Source of the DNA: Novosphingobium terrae
GTDB taxonomy: Bacteria; Pseudomonadota; Alphaproteobacteria; Sphingomonadales; Sphingomonadaceae
Length of the DNA: 64,000 nt
Reading direction: 5' to 3'
Assembly (NCBI RefSeq): GCF_017163935.1
Contig: NZ_JABVZR010000001.1
Coordinates: 620,001-684,000 of the forward strand
Numbering within the stretch: position 1 is the stretch's first letter; the number at the start of each line of letters is the position of its first letter. The position numbers and the translations under genes are program-made. Below, in pieces: positions 29,356 through 39,422 of the stretch. The notes beneath the pieces were generated by a model that ran no database searches, was not told the origin of the DNA, and was given only the letters and a program-made list of their open reading frames with translations.

Positions 29356-29381
29356 CCCTCGCCGTTTGGCGGGGGTTTTTT
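29356..29381 (+). terminator. Intrinsic terminator of the atp operon
   Basis: CCCTCGCC - GTTT - GGCGGGGG stem (one G-U) followed by TTTTTT. Confidence 0.85.
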
Positions 29382-29416
29382 CGTTTCGGGGTTCAGGAAG
29401 TTACGAAGAAGGGCAC

Positions 29417-29648
29417 ATGCGAGGGTGTTACACCCTCGCGCTCCCGGGTTTGTCTACGTCGCGCATCGGGTTCGGCCTTGCGCAAAGCTTGCTGCGCCGC
29501 AGGCAGGAAACGATGGGGCTGCGCTATGGGCTTTCATGCCTGCGGCGCCCTAGGTAGCGCCGGTGGAGAGACGGGGCGCTCGGATCGGGAACCGCCGCCG
29601 CTTCGTCGGAAGACGTCATGGGAGCGCGAGGGGGTAACCCCCTCGCAT
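29417..29648 (+). repeat. Hairpin-bounded intergenic element, copy C (full length)
   Basis: 232 bp. Left hairpin GCGAGGGTGTTACACCCTCGC (29419-29439), central inverted repeat GCGCCGCAGGCA (29494-29505) / TGCCTGCGGCGC (29537-29548), right hairpin GCGAGGGGGTAACCCCCTCGC (29626-29646). The two ends are inverted repeats of each other over about 29 nt, bounded by AT. It fills the gap between atpF and the convergent gloB. Confidence 0.9.
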
Positions 29649-29660
29649 CTTCCTTCCTTC

Positions 29661-30428
29661 TTAAAACGAGTTCTTAGCCTCTCTGAGCGCAGCGAACACC
29701 GCCACCGCATCACCGCCGCCCCAACGCTCTGCCAGAGCGCCGTCGTCGGCTCTGAGGAACGGATTGGTCTCCAGCTCGCGCTCCAGCACGAAGGGCACCG
29801 TGGGCCGGCCTGCCGCGCGTGCCGCATCCACCGCCGCAGCATAATCCGCCAGAGCGCCATTCTCCGGATCGGCATGAACCGCGAAACGTGCGTTCGACTG
29901 CGTGTATTCATGCGCGCAATAGAGCTGCGTCTCTGCGGGCAGAGCCTTCAAGCGCGAGAGGCTGTCCCAGAACTGCTGAGGCGTGCCCTCAAACATCCGC
30001 CCGCAGCCTAGCGCGAACAGCGAATCGCCCACGAAGGCGATTCCCGCCTCGGGCAGGTGGTAAGCGATATGGCCCAGCGTATGGCCGCCTACATTGATAA
30101 CCTGCGCCTGATAAGCCCCCAGCGACACCGTATCGCCCTGATCGACAGTGCGATCCACGCCCTCGATCTTGGCGGCGTCTCCAGCGGGGGCGGTGATGGC
30201 GGCACCGGTGGCCTGCTTGATGGTCAGGTTCCCGCCGGCGTGGTCCTTGTGCCAGTGGGTGTTCCAGATCTGGGTGATGCGCCAGCCCTTGGCCTCGGCC
30301 TGGCGCAGATATTCATCGCCATCGGGGGTGTCGATGGCGACGGTTTCGCCGCTGGCCTCATCGTGGATCAGGAAGCCGTAATTGTCGGAGAGGCAGGGGA
30401 ACTGGTGGACTGTCAGGGGTGGGGTCAT
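29661..30428 (-). CDS. gloB: Hydroxyacylglutathione hydrolase (glyoxalase II)
   Basis: Hydrolyses S-lactoylglutathione in methylglyoxal detoxification. From the ATG at 30428, 255 residues of metallo-beta-lactamase fold: the metal motif NTHWHKDHAGG (His58, His60, Asp62, His63), GHTLGHIAYH, FVGDSLFALGCGRMFEG and CAHEYTQSN, which are diagnostic for GloB. The C-terminal helical domain binds glutathione. Its ATG overlaps the stop of the GFA gene as ATGA. The longer open frame lies inside that gene. Confidence 0.95.
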   Translation of the reverse strand: MTPPLTVHQFPCLSDNYGFLIHDEASGETVAIDTPDGDEYLRQAEAKGWRITQIWNTHWHKDHAGGNLTIKQATGAAITAPAGDAAKIEGVDRTVDQGDTVSLGAYQAQVINVGGHTLGHIAYHLPEAGIAFVGDSLFALGCGRMFEGTPQQFWDSLSRLKALPAETQLYCAHEYTQSNARFAVHADPENGALADYAAAVDAARAAGRPTVPFVLERELETNPFLRADDGALAERWGGGDAVAVFAALREAKNSF

Positions 30429-30826
30429 GACGCGCGTCCTTTGAGGTAATGGGGGATGTCGGCGGGCATGGCGACCCATGGGTGCATGCTCTGCTCCCAG
30501 ACCGAGCGGACGGGGGCGAAGGCGGTCTTGTCCCCGATGGCGCCCACGGGAATGCCGATCATGCCCGGCTTGAGATCGATGGTGCACCACAGGGTCGTGC
30601 CGCAGGTTGGGCAGAAGTAGGTGGCGAAGCTGCCCCCGCTGTCCGCAATCCTCACATAGGAGGAGGGCTCTCCGCTCAGCGTGATCTGATCCGCCGGATA
30701 ATAGGCCACCACGCCGAAGGGCGATCCGCTGCGCCTCTGGCAGGCGTGGCAGTGGCAGGCGACGATCTGGTCACTGGAACCGGGGATTGTGGCGCTCAGG
30801 GCGCCGCATTGGCAGCTGGCTTGCAT
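30425..30826 (-). CDS. GFA family protein (glutathione-dependent formaldehyde-activating enzyme type)
   Basis: A 133-residue zinc protein of the GFA / CENP-V fold: Cys5, Cys7, Cys24, Cys26, Cys29, Cys72 and Cys75 make the two zinc sites (ASCQCGAL, CHCHACQRRSG, CPTCGTTL). Members catalyse or assist formation of S-hydroxymethylglutathione, though many have other unknown roles. The start at 30826 (MQASCQCG) is used rather than 30844. It overlaps gloB, which makes a small glutathione-linked aldehyde operon. Confidence 0.88.
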   Translation of the reverse strand: MQASCQCGALSATIPGSSDQIVACHCHACQRRSGSPFGVVAYYPADQITLSGEPSSYVRIADSGGSFATYFCPTCGTTLWCTIDLKPGMIGIPVGAIGDKTAFAPVRSVWEQSMHPWVAMPADIPHYLKGRAS

Positions 30827-30861
30827 GGCCGCCAATATAAGCATGCGTTGGTCAAAGAAAA

Positions 30862-30887
30862 ACCCGCCCGGATCGCTCCGGGCGGGT
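30862..30887 (-). terminator. Intrinsic terminator downstream of rpsA
   Basis: Ten-base perfect stem ACCCGCCCGG / CCGGGCGGGT with a 6-nt loop; on the minus strand it is followed by TTTTTCTTT. It sits between rpsA and the GFA gene. Confidence 0.85.
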
Positions 30888-30933
30888 CTTCTTTCTCAGG
30901 CTGCTGCCTGAAGGTGCCGGTAAGCCTTTAAGC

Positions 30934-32634
30934 TTACTTGGCGCCCTTCAGAGCGGCGCCCAGGATGTCGCCCAGCGAGGCGCCGGCATCCGAGGAACCG
31001 TACTGTTCCACGGCTTCCTTTTCCTCGTGCAGCTGGCGAGCCTTGATCGAGAAGCTGGGCTTCTTCGAACGGTCGAAACCGGTGACCATGGCGTCGATCT
31101 TCTGACCAGCCTGGAAACGGTCGGGGCGCTGCTCGTCGCGGTCGCGACCCAGGTCCGAACGCTTGATGAAGCCGGTGGCACCATCTTCGCCAGCCTGAAC
31201 TTCCAGACCGCCGTCGCGCACTTCCAGAACCGTCACGGTGACGACTTCGTTGCGCTTCAGGTTCGAGCCCGAAGCAGCCACGCCGCCGGCAGCCGGAGCG
31301 CCCTTTTCGAGCTGCTTCATGCCGAGCGAGATGCGCTCCTTCTCGACGTCGACGTCCAGAACCACGGCCGAAACCTGCTCACCCTTGCGGTGCAGGGCCA
31401 GCGCGTCTTCACCCGAGATGCCCCAGGCGATGTCCGACATGTGGACCATGCCGTCCACGTCGCCATCCAGGCCGATGAACAGACCGAATTCGGTCGCGTT
31501 CTTGACTTCGCCCTCGACGGTCGAACCAACGGGGTGACGCTCGGCGAAAGCTTCCCAGGGGTTCTGCTGGGCCTGCTTGAGGCCGAGCGAGATGCGGCGC
31601 TTGTCCGAATCGACTTCCAGCACCAGCACGTCGACTTCCTGCGAGGTCGAGACGATCTTGCCGGGGTGGACGTTCTTCTTGGTCCAGGACATTTCCGAAA
31701 CGTGAACCAGGCCTTCGATGCCGGGCTCCAGCTCCACGAAGGCGCCGTATTCGGTGATGTTGGTGACAGTGCCGCGCAGCTTGGCGCCGACGGGGTACTT
31801 GGCGGCCACGCCATCCCACGGATCCGACTCAAGCTGCTTCATGCCGAGGCTGATGCGCTGCGTGTCGTGGTTGATGCGGACGATCTGCACGCGCACGGTG
31901 TCGCCGATGGCGATCACTTCGCTCGGGTGGTTGACGCGCTTGTAGCTCATGTCGGTGACATGCAGCAGGCCGTCGATGCCGCCCAGATCCACGAACGCAC
32001 CGTAATCGGTGATGTTCTTGACGACGCCATCGATGATCTGGCCTTCGGCCAGGTTCTGGATCAGGCCCGAACGCTGCTCGGCGCGGGTCTCTTCCAGCAC
32101 GGCGCGACGCGACACGACGATGTTGCCGCGGCGACGGTCCATCTTCAGGATCTGGAAGGGCTGCGGCACGTCCATCAGCGGGGTGACGTCGCGCACGGGG
32201 CGGATGTCGACCTGCGAGCCGGGCAGGAAGGCCACGGCGCCGTCGAGATCGACGGTGAAGCCACCCTTCACGCGGCCGAAGATCACGCCTTCAACGCGCT
32301 TGCCTTCGCCGAACTCGTTCTCGAGCTTGTCCCAGGCGGCTTCGCGGCGCGCACGGTCGCGCGACAGCATGGCTTCGCCTTCGGCGTTCTCGACGCGGTC
32401 AACGTAAACTTCGACTTCGTCGCCGACCTTCAGGCCATGCGGCTGGCCGGGGGCGGCGAATTCGCGCAGGGCAACGCGGCCCTCGCTCTTCAGGCCCACG
32501 TCGATGACGGCCTTGTCGTTTTCGATGGCGGTGATGGTGCCCTTGACCACGCGGCCTTCAAAGCCGCCGGCGGCGGCGCCGCCCAGGGTTTCATCAAGAA
32601 GCGCGGCAAAATCGTCGCGCGAGGGGGTGCTCAT
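30934..32634 (-). CDS. rpsA: 30S ribosomal protein S1
   Basis: mRNA-binding ribosomal protein; 566 residues with six S1 domains, of which motifs such as NITDYGAFVDLGGIDGLLHV, NITEYGAFVELEPGIEGLVH (each trimmed) and KNATEFGLFIGLDGDVDGMV mark domains 3, 4 and 5. The C-terminus ends GDILGAALKGAK. The start at 32634 (MSTPSRDDFAALL) has AAGGA about 9 nt upstream. The usual downstream ihfB is missing; the usual upstream cmk is present but separated by an opposite-strand lipoprotein gene. Confidence 0.97.
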   Translation of the reverse strand: MSTPSRDDFAALLDETLGGAAAGGFEGRVVKGTITAIENDKAVIDVGLKSEGRVALREFAAPGQPHGLKVGDEVEVYVDRVENAEGEAMLSRDRARREAAWDKLENEFGEGKRVEGVIFGRVKGGFTVDLDGAVAFLPGSQVDIRPVRDVTPLMDVPQPFQILKMDRRRGNIVVSRRAVLEETRAEQRSGLIQNLAEGQIIDGVVKNITDYGAFVDLGGIDGLLHVTDMSYKRVNHPSEVIAIGDTVRVQIVRINHDTQRISLGMKQLESDPWDGVAAKYPVGAKLRGTVTNITEYGAFVELEPGIEGLVHVSEMSWTKKNVHPGKIVSTSQEVDVLVLEVDSDKRRISLGLKQAQQNPWEAFAERHPVGSTVEGEVKNATEFGLFIGLDGDVDGMVHMSDIAWGISGEDALALHRKGEQVSAVVLDVDVEKERISLGMKQLEKGAPAAGGVAASGSNLKRNEVVTVTVLEVRDGGLEVQAGEDGATGFIKRSDLGRDRDEQRPDRFQAGQKIDAMVTGFDRSKKPSFSIKARQLHEEKEAVEQYGSSDAGASLGDILGAALKGAK

Positions 32635-33022
32635 AAAAGAGTCCTTGGTGTCGATGTTTCCGGCCAGGCGGTTTTTTCCGCCGGTCTTTCCTCCAGCTGC
32701 CACACCATGCGGCAGATGGGCCAAAAAGGGCCGAACCACCCATGGGGCCGTATGCCGTCATGGGTATTCGCACAGGCCTCTTTGAAAGGGGCCGGTACGA
32801 ACGGGCGGCGCACTAAGCCAATCCTGCAGGAAATGCAAGGAAATTGGCGGGTTTTGGGGGCTGTCTGGCGATTCTCGATGATTCGCACCCCGAAAATCTC
32901 GGTTCATCTGTGTAACGGGGCATCTGATCCCGCGTTTTGGCATCTGTTCATCTTTGGCACAGGCTGGCGGGTGCCATCCTTGCGACGGTTCGCGACATTC
33001 TGTCACAAGAGGATACGACCTT
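32635..33022. other. 388-bp divergent gap between rpsA and the lipoprotein
   Basis: No gene. On the minus strand, TTGCAT (32833-32838) and TAGTGC (32810-32815), spaced 17 bp, may be the rpsA promoter, which would give a leader of about 170 nt, long enough for S1 autoregulation. No recognised riboswitch. Confidence 0.3.
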
Positions 33023-33466
33023 ATGAAGGCACATTTTGGCAAGTTCGCGTTGATCGTGGTGACCAGTTCGCTGGCTCTGGCCGGTTGCGCGACCACGGGT
33101 TCGGTGAAGCGGGCGCAGGCACGCGCCGATCAGGCTTTCGTTGAAGGCCAGAAGGGCCAGGCCGATGCGGCCCGCGCCCAGGGCAGCGCCGATGCGGCGG
33201 GCGCCGCGGCGCAGCGCGCGCAGGGCACGGCCGATGCGGCGGGCAGCGCGGCGCAGGGCGCTGGTGCTGCGGCTCAGGCGGCCCAGACCACGGCCAATGC
33301 CGCTCAGGCCAATGGCGAGCAGATCACGGCGCTCAGCGCACGTCTGCACAAGCTGGAAGCGGCCGAGTGGCGCCGTCACCATCCCAAGAAGGCCAAGCAT
33401 CGCCATCACCCCAAGAAGCCCCCGGTGCAGACCGCTGGCGAGGGGCAGGCTCGCTTCCATCAGTAA
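33023..33466 (+). CDS. Alanine-rich Lpp-like lipoprotein
   Basis: A 147-residue lipoprotein. Signal sequence with lipobox LAGC (Cys22), then an Ala/Gln-rich stretch with repeated QGxADAAGxAAQ units (about residues 45-100), probably helical and coiled, then a short heptad LSARLHKLEAAEWRRH and a Lys/His/Pro-rich tail (HPKKAKHRHHPKK). It may act like a murein-type lipoprotein linking outer membrane and cell wall through the basic tail, but that is inference. It has RBS AAGAGGA. It is inserted, on the opposite strand, between cmk and rpsA. Confidence 0.8.
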   Translation: MKAHFGKFALIVVTSSLALAGCATTGSVKRAQARADQAFVEGQKGQADAARAQGSADAAGAAAQRAQGTADAAGSAAQGAGAAAQAAQTTANAAQANGEQITALSARLHKLEAAEWRRHHPKKAKHRHHPKKPPVQTAGEGQARFHQ

Positions 33467-33511
33467 GATGGCTGTCCCCGAGATGGTTCGGGGTTGAGAG
33501 ATCGACGCAGG

Positions 33512-33541
33512 AATGGCGGGGTGAAAGCCCCGCCATTTCTT
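33512..33541. terminator. Bidirectional terminator between the lipoprotein gene and cmk
   Basis: Perfect 10-bp stem AATGGCGGGG / CCCCGCCATT with loop TGAAAG; TCTTT follows on the plus strand. Serves two convergent genes. Confidence 0.8.
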
Positions 33542-34165
33542 TCAGGCGAAGGCTTTTTCCACCAGAGCGATGGCCGCCGCGATGGCGGCGTCCTTGCCCA
33601 GATCGGAGGTGTCCAGCGTGACGGCATCCTCCGCCGCGCGCAGCGGGGCCTCAGTGCGTTCCCGGTCGCGGCGATCGCGGGCTTCCAGATCGGCGGCGAT
33701 CTCTTCCAGCGTGATGGCGCGGCCCTGAGCCTGCATTTCGAGGAACCGGCGCTGGGCGCGGGCCTCCACGCTGGCGATGATGAACAGCTTGGCCGGGGCC
33801 TCCGGCGCGATCACTGTGCCGATGTCGCGCCCGTCCAGCACCGCGCCGCCCGTCTGCGTGGCAAAGGCGCGCTGGCGATCATAAAGCGCCTGACGCACGG
33901 CCGGATGCACCGAGACGCGACTCGCCAGACCGCCGCTGGCCTCGCTGCGCAATTCGGGGTCTTCCAGCAGCGAATCGGGGAAGGCGCAGGCGGCCAGCGC
34001 ATCGCTTGCATCGTCCGGATTGCCGCCAGCCAGCGCCACCTGCCGCCCGACCGCGCGATACAGCAGGCCCGTATCGAGATGCGGCAGGTTGAAATGCGCG
34101 GCCAGAGCCTTGGCAATCGTGCCCTTGCCCGAGGCCGTGGGGCCATCGACGGCGATGATCATCAC
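33542..34165 (-). CDS. cmk: Cytidylate kinase
   Basis: Phosphorylates CMP and dCMP. The 207-residue protein has the P-loop GPTASGKGT (8-16), LDTGLLYRAVGRQVA for nucleotide selection, RDIGTVIAPEAPAKLF, and the lid-region RRFLEMQAQGR. It lies 76 bp after aroA, in the conserved aroA-cmk-rpsA order. Confidence 0.96.
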   Translation of the reverse strand: MMIIAVDGPTASGKGTIAKALAAHFNLPHLDTGLLYRAVGRQVALAGGNPDDASDALAACAFPDSLLEDPELRSEASGGLASRVSVHPAVRQALYDRQRAFATQTGGAVLDGRDIGTVIAPEAPAKLFIIASVEARAQRRFLEMQAQGRAITLEEIAADLEARDRRDRERTEAPLRAAEDAVTLDTSDLGKDAAIAAAIALVEKAFA

Positions 34166-34213
34166 TCAATCCTTATTTTTGGGGCGAGACTCGCCCATAT
34201 GCTTGTCCGCACC

Positions 34214-34233
34214 GGCGCCCCATGCGGGGCGCC
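34214..34233. other. Palindrome between aroA and cmk
   Basis: Perfect hairpin GGCGCCCC-ATGC-GGGGCGCC without a following T-run. It may stabilise or process the aroA-cmk transcript; function uncertain. Confidence 0.4.
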
Positions 34234-34241
34234 GCGCATTC

Positions 34242-35744
<1,503 letters not shown>

Positions 35745-35813
35745 TCATGACGTTATTTTTCCGCGCCGGAAGGCGCGGGCCCGCCACATCCGGCGGCATC
35801 AGTGAGGAACAGC

Positions 35814-36131
35814 ATGGTCAAGCCAGAATGGGGCGCCAAGCACGGTTGCCCGAAATGCGGCACCCGCTTTTATGACCTGGGCAACAGCGACCCGGTTACC
35901 TGCATCGAATGCGGCTATGCCTGGACGCCCGAGCCGGTGCTCAAGAGCAAGCAGCCCATCCCCTATGAGGAAATCCAGAAGAAGGAATCCGCAACGCCCG
36001 ATGGCGATCTGGCGGATGAGGACGATCTGGACATCGACGATGACGGCGATTCGCCGGACAATGACGTCGATCTGGGCGGCGACGACGATCTGGGCGTGGC
36101 CGGTCACGACGACGAGCCGGACGAGGTCTAA
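35814..36131 (+). CDS. TIGR02300 / FYDLN-acid zinc-ribbon protein
   Basis: A 105-residue protein: an N-terminal zinc ribbon (Cys12, Cys15, Cys30, Cys33 in KHGCPKCGTRFYDLG and CIECGYAW) followed by an extended acidic tail of Asp repeats. The FYDLN motif and the acidic tail define a family restricted to alphaproteobacteria, commonly next to aroA; its function is unknown. RBS GAGGAAC precedes the ATG at 35814; ATG 35802 is an in-frame alternative. Confidence 0.92.
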   Translation: MVKPEWGAKHGCPKCGTRFYDLGNSDPVTCIECGYAWTPEPVLKSKQPIPYEEIQKKESATPDGDLADEDDLDIDDDGDSPDNDVDLGGDDDLGVAGHDDEPDEV

Positions 36132-36134
36132 GGG

Positions 36135-36176
36135 TTTTTCGCGGAGTTTTCATTTTTCTGACAGCTTCGCGAAAAA
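36135..36176 (+). other. Inverted repeat after the FYDLN gene
   Basis: TTTTTCGCG (36135-36143) and CGCGAAAAA (36168-36176) with a 24-nt loop, starting just after the stop codon. It may be a weak terminator or mRNA end. Confidence 0.4.
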
Positions 36177-36181
36177 ACTTC

Positions 36182-36210
36182 TTGCCAAGGTTGGGCTCGC
36201 CTCCTAGTGG
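36182..36210 (+). promoter_or_regulatory. Candidate promoter of the tRNA-Ala pair
   Basis: TTGCCA (36182-36187), 17-bp spacer, TAGTGG (36205-36210), 66 bp before the first tRNA. Confidence 0.35.
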
Positions 36211-36275
36211 GGCGGCCCGGCCGGAAGGCAGGGACGGAACGAACCACCCAGGGACGTTTCGGTTCAAATGGTTAC

Positions 36276-36351
36276 GGGGCCTTAGCTCAGCTGGGAGAGC
36301 GCCTGCATGGCATGCAGGAGGTCAGCGGTTCGATCCCGCTAGGCTCCACCA
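36276..36351 (+). tRNA. tRNA-Ala(GGC), copy 1
   Basis: 76 nt with encoded CCA. Acceptor GGGGCCT / AGGCTCC (one G-U), D-arm TTAGCTCAGCTGGGAGAGC, anticodon stem CCTGC / GCAGG with loop ATGGCAT, so anticodon GGC, T-arm AGCGGTTCGATCCCGCT. All invariant positions are present. Confidence 0.97.
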
Positions 36352-36380
36352 TTTGATAACATATTGATCCCGATGGATAT

Positions 36381-36456
36381 GGGGCCTTAGCTCAGCTGGG
36401 AGAGCGCCTGCATGGCATGCAGGAGGTCAGCGGTTCGATCCCGCTAGGCTCCACCA
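36381..36456 (+). tRNA. tRNA-Ala(GGC), copy 2
   Basis: Identical over 76 nt to copy 1, separated by 29 nt of unrelated spacer. Tandem duplication of a single tRNA gene, probably cotranscribed. Confidence 0.97.
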
Positions 36457-36495
36457 TCGAGACATTGAGTTTAGTATCGCTTGCATCCGGGCGTT

Positions 36496-36531
36496 ACGCT
36501 GGCCGACGAGGTTTCGTCCGCCGGCGTTTTT
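36496..36531 (+). terminator. Terminator 1 after the tRNA-Ala pair
   Basis: ACGCTGGC ... GCCGGCGT stem with an inner CGACGA/TCGTC pairing, followed by TTTTT. Confidence 0.7.
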
Positions 36532-36546
36532 CCGTATGATGCGGCG

Positions 36547-36583
36547 AACGCTGGTCGGCGAGGTTTCGCCCACCGGCGTTTTT
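36547..36583 (+). terminator. Terminator 2, diverged tandem copy
   Basis: AACGCTGGT ... ACCGGCGTT stem with the same inner GGCGAGG-TTTCGCC part, then TTTTT. About 80% like terminator 1, so a tandem duplicate 52 bp downstream. A leader for ffh probably starts after it. Confidence 0.65.
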
Positions 36584-36631
36584 GGCGTGTTATGGGCTCG
36601 GTTCATCCGTCCCGGCAGGAGTGGCAAGGAC

Positions 36632-38116
36632 ATGTTCGACAATCTGTCCGATCGCCTTGGCGGTGTGTTCGACAAGCTGCGTGGGCGCGGTGCGCTCACC
36701 GAGGCTGACGTGCGCGAGGCCATGCGCGAAGTGCGCATTGCCCTGCTGGAGGCCGACGTTGCCCTGCCGGTGGTGCGCCGCTTTATCGATGGCGTGACGG
36801 AAGCCGCGATTGGCTCCAACGTGCTGCGTTCGGTGACGCCGGGCCAGCAGGTCATCAAGATCGTCAATGATGCGCTGGTCGAGATGCTGGGTGGGCAGGA
36901 TGTCCCCGGTCTCGATCTGAATGCCGCGCCGCCGGTCGTCATCATGATGGTCGGTCTGCAGGGCTCGGGCAAGACCACCAGCACGGCCAAGCTCGCCAAG
37001 CTGCTGAAGGAAAAGCAGGGCAAGAAGGTGCTGATGGCGTCGCTCGACGTCAACCGCCCCGCCGCGCAGGAACAGCTCAAGGTGCTGGGCGAGCAGGTGG
37101 GCGTTGCCACCCTGCCGATCATCGCCGGCCAGACCCCCACCGCCATTGCCGAGCGCGCGCTCCACAGCGCCAGGCTGCAGGCCATCGACGTGCTGATGCT
37201 CGACACCGCGGGCCGCCTGCATGTCGACGATCAGCTGATGGACGAGATGAAGGCGGTTGCCGCCATCTCGACCCCCAAGGAAACCCTGCTGGTCGTCGAT
37301 TCGCTGACCGGTCAGGATGCGGTGAACGTGGCGCAGGCCTTCTCGGGCCAGGTCGATCTGACGGGTGTGATCCTCACCCGTATGGATGGCGATGCGCGCG
37401 GCGGTGCGGCGCTCTCGATGCGTGCTGTCACCGGCAAGCCGATCAAGTTTGCGGGCACCGGCGAAAAGCTGGATGCCATCGAGGTGTTCCAGCCGGGCCG
37501 CGTCGCGGGCCGCATTCTGGGCATGGGCGACGTTGTGTCGCTGGTCGAAAAGGCGGCGCAGGCGGTTGAGGCCGAGGACGCCGAGAAGCTGGCCCAGCGC
37601 ATGGCCAAGGGTCAGTTCGACATGAACGACCTGCGCACCCAGCTGCGCCAGATGCAGAAGATGGGCGGCCTCGGCATGCTCGCGGGCATGCTGCCCGGCA
37701 TGAAGAAGGCCAAGGCGGCGATGCAGCAGAGCGGCATGGACGACAAGGTGCTGCTGCGCATGGATGCTGTCATCGGTTCGATGACGCCGAAGGAGCGCGC
37801 CAAGCCCGACCTGCTGAACGCCAAGCGCAAGATCCGCATTGCCAAGGGCAGCGGCGTGCAGGTTCAGGATGTGAACAAGCTCATCAAGATGCACCAGGAA
37901 ATGGAGCGCGCGATGAAGCAGATCAAGAAGATGGGCGGCCTGTCCGGCCTCGCGGCGCTGTTCGGCAAGGGTGGCCTTGGCGGCATGGGCGGCGGCGGAA
38001 TGGGCGGTCTTGGCGGCGGCGGTGCAGGGGGGCTTGGTGGTCTCGGCGGCGCTGGCGGGCTGCCGGGTCTGGGTGCCGGTGGTGCTCCCGATCTCTCCAA
38101 GCTCTTCAAGAAATAA
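36632..38116 (+). CDS. ffh: Signal recognition particle protein Ffh
   Basis: GTPase that targets nascent membrane proteins. From the ATG at 36632 (RBS AAGGA) it has 494 residues: N domain (MFDNLSDRLGGVFDKL), G domain with P-loop GLQGSGKTT (about 108-116), DVNRPAAQEQL, DTAGRL and TRMDGDARGG, then the Met-rich M domain that binds signal peptides and SRP RNA (GGLGMLAGMLPGM). The C-terminus is an unusually long Gly-rich segment. First gene of the ffh-rpsP-rimM-trmD-rplS unit. Confidence 0.97.
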   Translation: MFDNLSDRLGGVFDKLRGRGALTEADVREAMREVRIALLEADVALPVVRRFIDGVTEAAIGSNVLRSVTPGQQVIKIVNDALVEMLGGQDVPGLDLNAAPPVVIMMVGLQGSGKTTSTAKLAKLLKEKQGKKVLMASLDVNRPAAQEQLKVLGEQVGVATLPIIAGQTPTAIAERALHSARLQAIDVLMLDTAGRLHVDDQLMDEMKAVAAISTPKETLLVVDSLTGQDAVNVAQAFSGQVDLTGVILTRMDGDARGGAALSMRAVTGKPIKFAGTGEKLDAIEVFQPGRVAGRILGMGDVVSLVEKAAQAVEAEDAEKLAQRMAKGQFDMNDLRTQLRQMQKMGGLGMLAGMLPGMKKAKAAMQQSGMDDKVLLRMDAVIGSMTPKERAKPDLLNAKRKIRIAKGSGVQVQDVNKLIKMHQEMERAMKQIKKMGGLSGLAALFGKGGLGGMGGGGMGGLGGGGAGGLGGLGGAGGLPGLGAGGAPDLSKLFKK

Positions 38117-38159
38117 ACTTTAACGCAATTCAACAGTTTAAAATCGAAAGGTAACAGCA

Positions 38160-38576
38160 ATGTCGGTTTCCATGCGTCTGTCGCGCGGCGGTTCCAAGAA
38201 GCGCCCCTACTACAAGGTCGTCGTCTCCAACAGCCGTTCGCCCCGCGACGGCAAGTTCCTGGAGCAGGTCGGCACCTACAACCCGATCCTCGCCAAGGAT
38301 GACGAGAACCGCGTGCGCCTGATCGAGGACCGCGTGCGTTACTGGCTCGGCGTTGGCGCCCAGCCGACCGACCGCGTTGCCCGCATCCTCGACAAGGCCG
38401 GCATCAAGGAACGCGCTGCCACCAACAACCCCAACAAGGCCGTCCCCGGCAAGAAGGCCACCGAGCGCGCCGAGGACAAGGCTGAGAAGGCTGCTGCCGC
38501 TGCTGCTGCTGCCGCCGAGGCCGCTGCTGCTCCGGCCGAAGCTCCGGCTGCCGAAGCCGAAGCTGCTTCCGAGTAA
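38160..38576 (+). CDS. rpsP: 30S ribosomal protein S16
   Basis: 138 residues; the first 80 are S16 ([20 protein letters not shown], DNxxxRDGKFxExxGxYNP pattern), the rest an Ala/Glu/Lys-rich low-complexity tail, as is usual in sphingomonads. It is 43 bp after ffh with AAAGGTAAC as RBS. Cotranscribed with rimM. Confidence 0.97.
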   Translation: MSVSMRLSRGGSKKRPYYKVVVSNSRSPRDGKFLEQVGTYNPILAKDDENRVRLIEDRVRYWLGVGAQPTDRVARILDKAGIKERAATNNPNKAVPGKKATERAEDKAEKAAAAAAAAAEAAAAPAEAPAAEAEAASE

Positions 38577-38583
38577 TCGGTAC

Positions 38584-39090
38584 ATGCGTGCCAAGCCCGT
38601 GACCATGGCGGCCATAACCGCCGCCCATGGCATCACGGGCGAGGTGCGTCTCAAGCTGTTCGGGGAAGGCGTGGCGGGGCTCAAGCGCTACCGCGCCTTC
38701 AACGAAGGGGCCTTCACGGTGAAGGCGTTGCGCGATGACGGCAAGGGCGGCGCGATTGCCCGCTTCGCCGAGATCGCGGACCGCACCGCCGCCGAACGCC
38801 TGCGCGGAACGGTGTTGACCGTGCCCCGCGATGCCCTGCCGCCTTTGGGCGAGGGCGAATATTACCACGCCGATCTGCTCGGCCTGTCCGCCGTCTCCAG
38901 TGAGGGCGAGCCTCTGGGCATCGTGATCGCCATCGAGAATTACGGCGCGGGTGACGTGCTGGAAATCGAAAAGCCCAAGGGCGAGGATGGCGCCAAGCCT
39001 GTCCGCTTTATGGTGCCGATGCGCGTGGAAGCCGTGCCTGAGTGGGATGAAGAACGCCTGATCGTGACCGCCGCTTACGCGGAGGGCTGA
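38584..39090 (+). CDS. rimM: Ribosome maturation factor RimM
   Basis: Assists maturation of the 30S head by binding S19. 168 residues: N-terminal RimM domain (AAITAAHGITGEVRLKLFGE) and C-terminal PRC barrel (EYYHADLLGLSAVSSEGEPL). It begins 7 bp after rpsP. The first methionine at 38584 is used. Confidence 0.95.
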   Translation: MRAKPVTMAAITAAHGITGEVRLKLFGEGVAGLKRYRAFNEGAFTVKALRDDGKGGAIARFAEIADRTAAERLRGTVLTVPRDALPPLGEGEYYHADLLGLSAVSSEGEPLGIVIAIENYGAGDVLEIEKPKGEDGAKPVRFMVPMRVEAVPEWDEERLIVTAAYAEG

Positions 39091-39093
39091 CGG

Positions 39094-39417
39094 ATGAGCT
39101 TGGGCAATTCCATCGTTCTGATTGCGATCGCGCTGTTTTTTGCGGGCGCGCCCTATGCCTTTGCCGGGATGGTGCGCCGCGAGAAGCCTGACTGGCCCCG
39201 GTGGCGCAAGATTACGGTGAGTGGCCTGATTCTGCCCTTGCTGGTGGCCGTGCTGCCAATGCTGGCGCTGATCCGTATTTTTGTGTGGCCCCCGACCTCA
39301 TGCAGCGTCGATGCCTGCGGTTTTGACCCCATGCTCGTCGCGGCGGGCTTGCTGCTGAGCGCGGCGAGTGCGATTCTCGGCCTTGCGGTCTCCGCTGTGG
39401 CCTTGCGCAAGGAGTAA
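39094..39417 (+). CDS. Small membrane protein A between rimM and trmD
   Basis: 107 residues, starting 3 bp after rimM. Three to four hydrophobic helices: N-terminal ([15 protein letters not shown]), middle after a basic stretch ([19 protein letters not shown]), a short loop with two cysteines (TSCSVDACG), and a C-terminal pair. No family is recognised. The next gene has the same layout, so the two may be paralogues. Their position inside a translation operon suggests cotranscription. Confidence 0.7.
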   Translation: MSLGNSIVLIAIALFFAGAPYAFAGMVRREKPDWPRWRKITVSGLILPLLVAVLPMLALIRIFVWPPTSCSVDACGFDPMLVAAGLLLSAASAILGLAVSAVALRKE

Positions 39418-39422
39418 GCCCC

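Noticed and set aside
29534..29911. Minus-strand frame of 125 codons over repeat copy C
   Set aside because: Overlaps the gloB 3' end out of frame and the repeat element; Arg/Ser-rich shadow.
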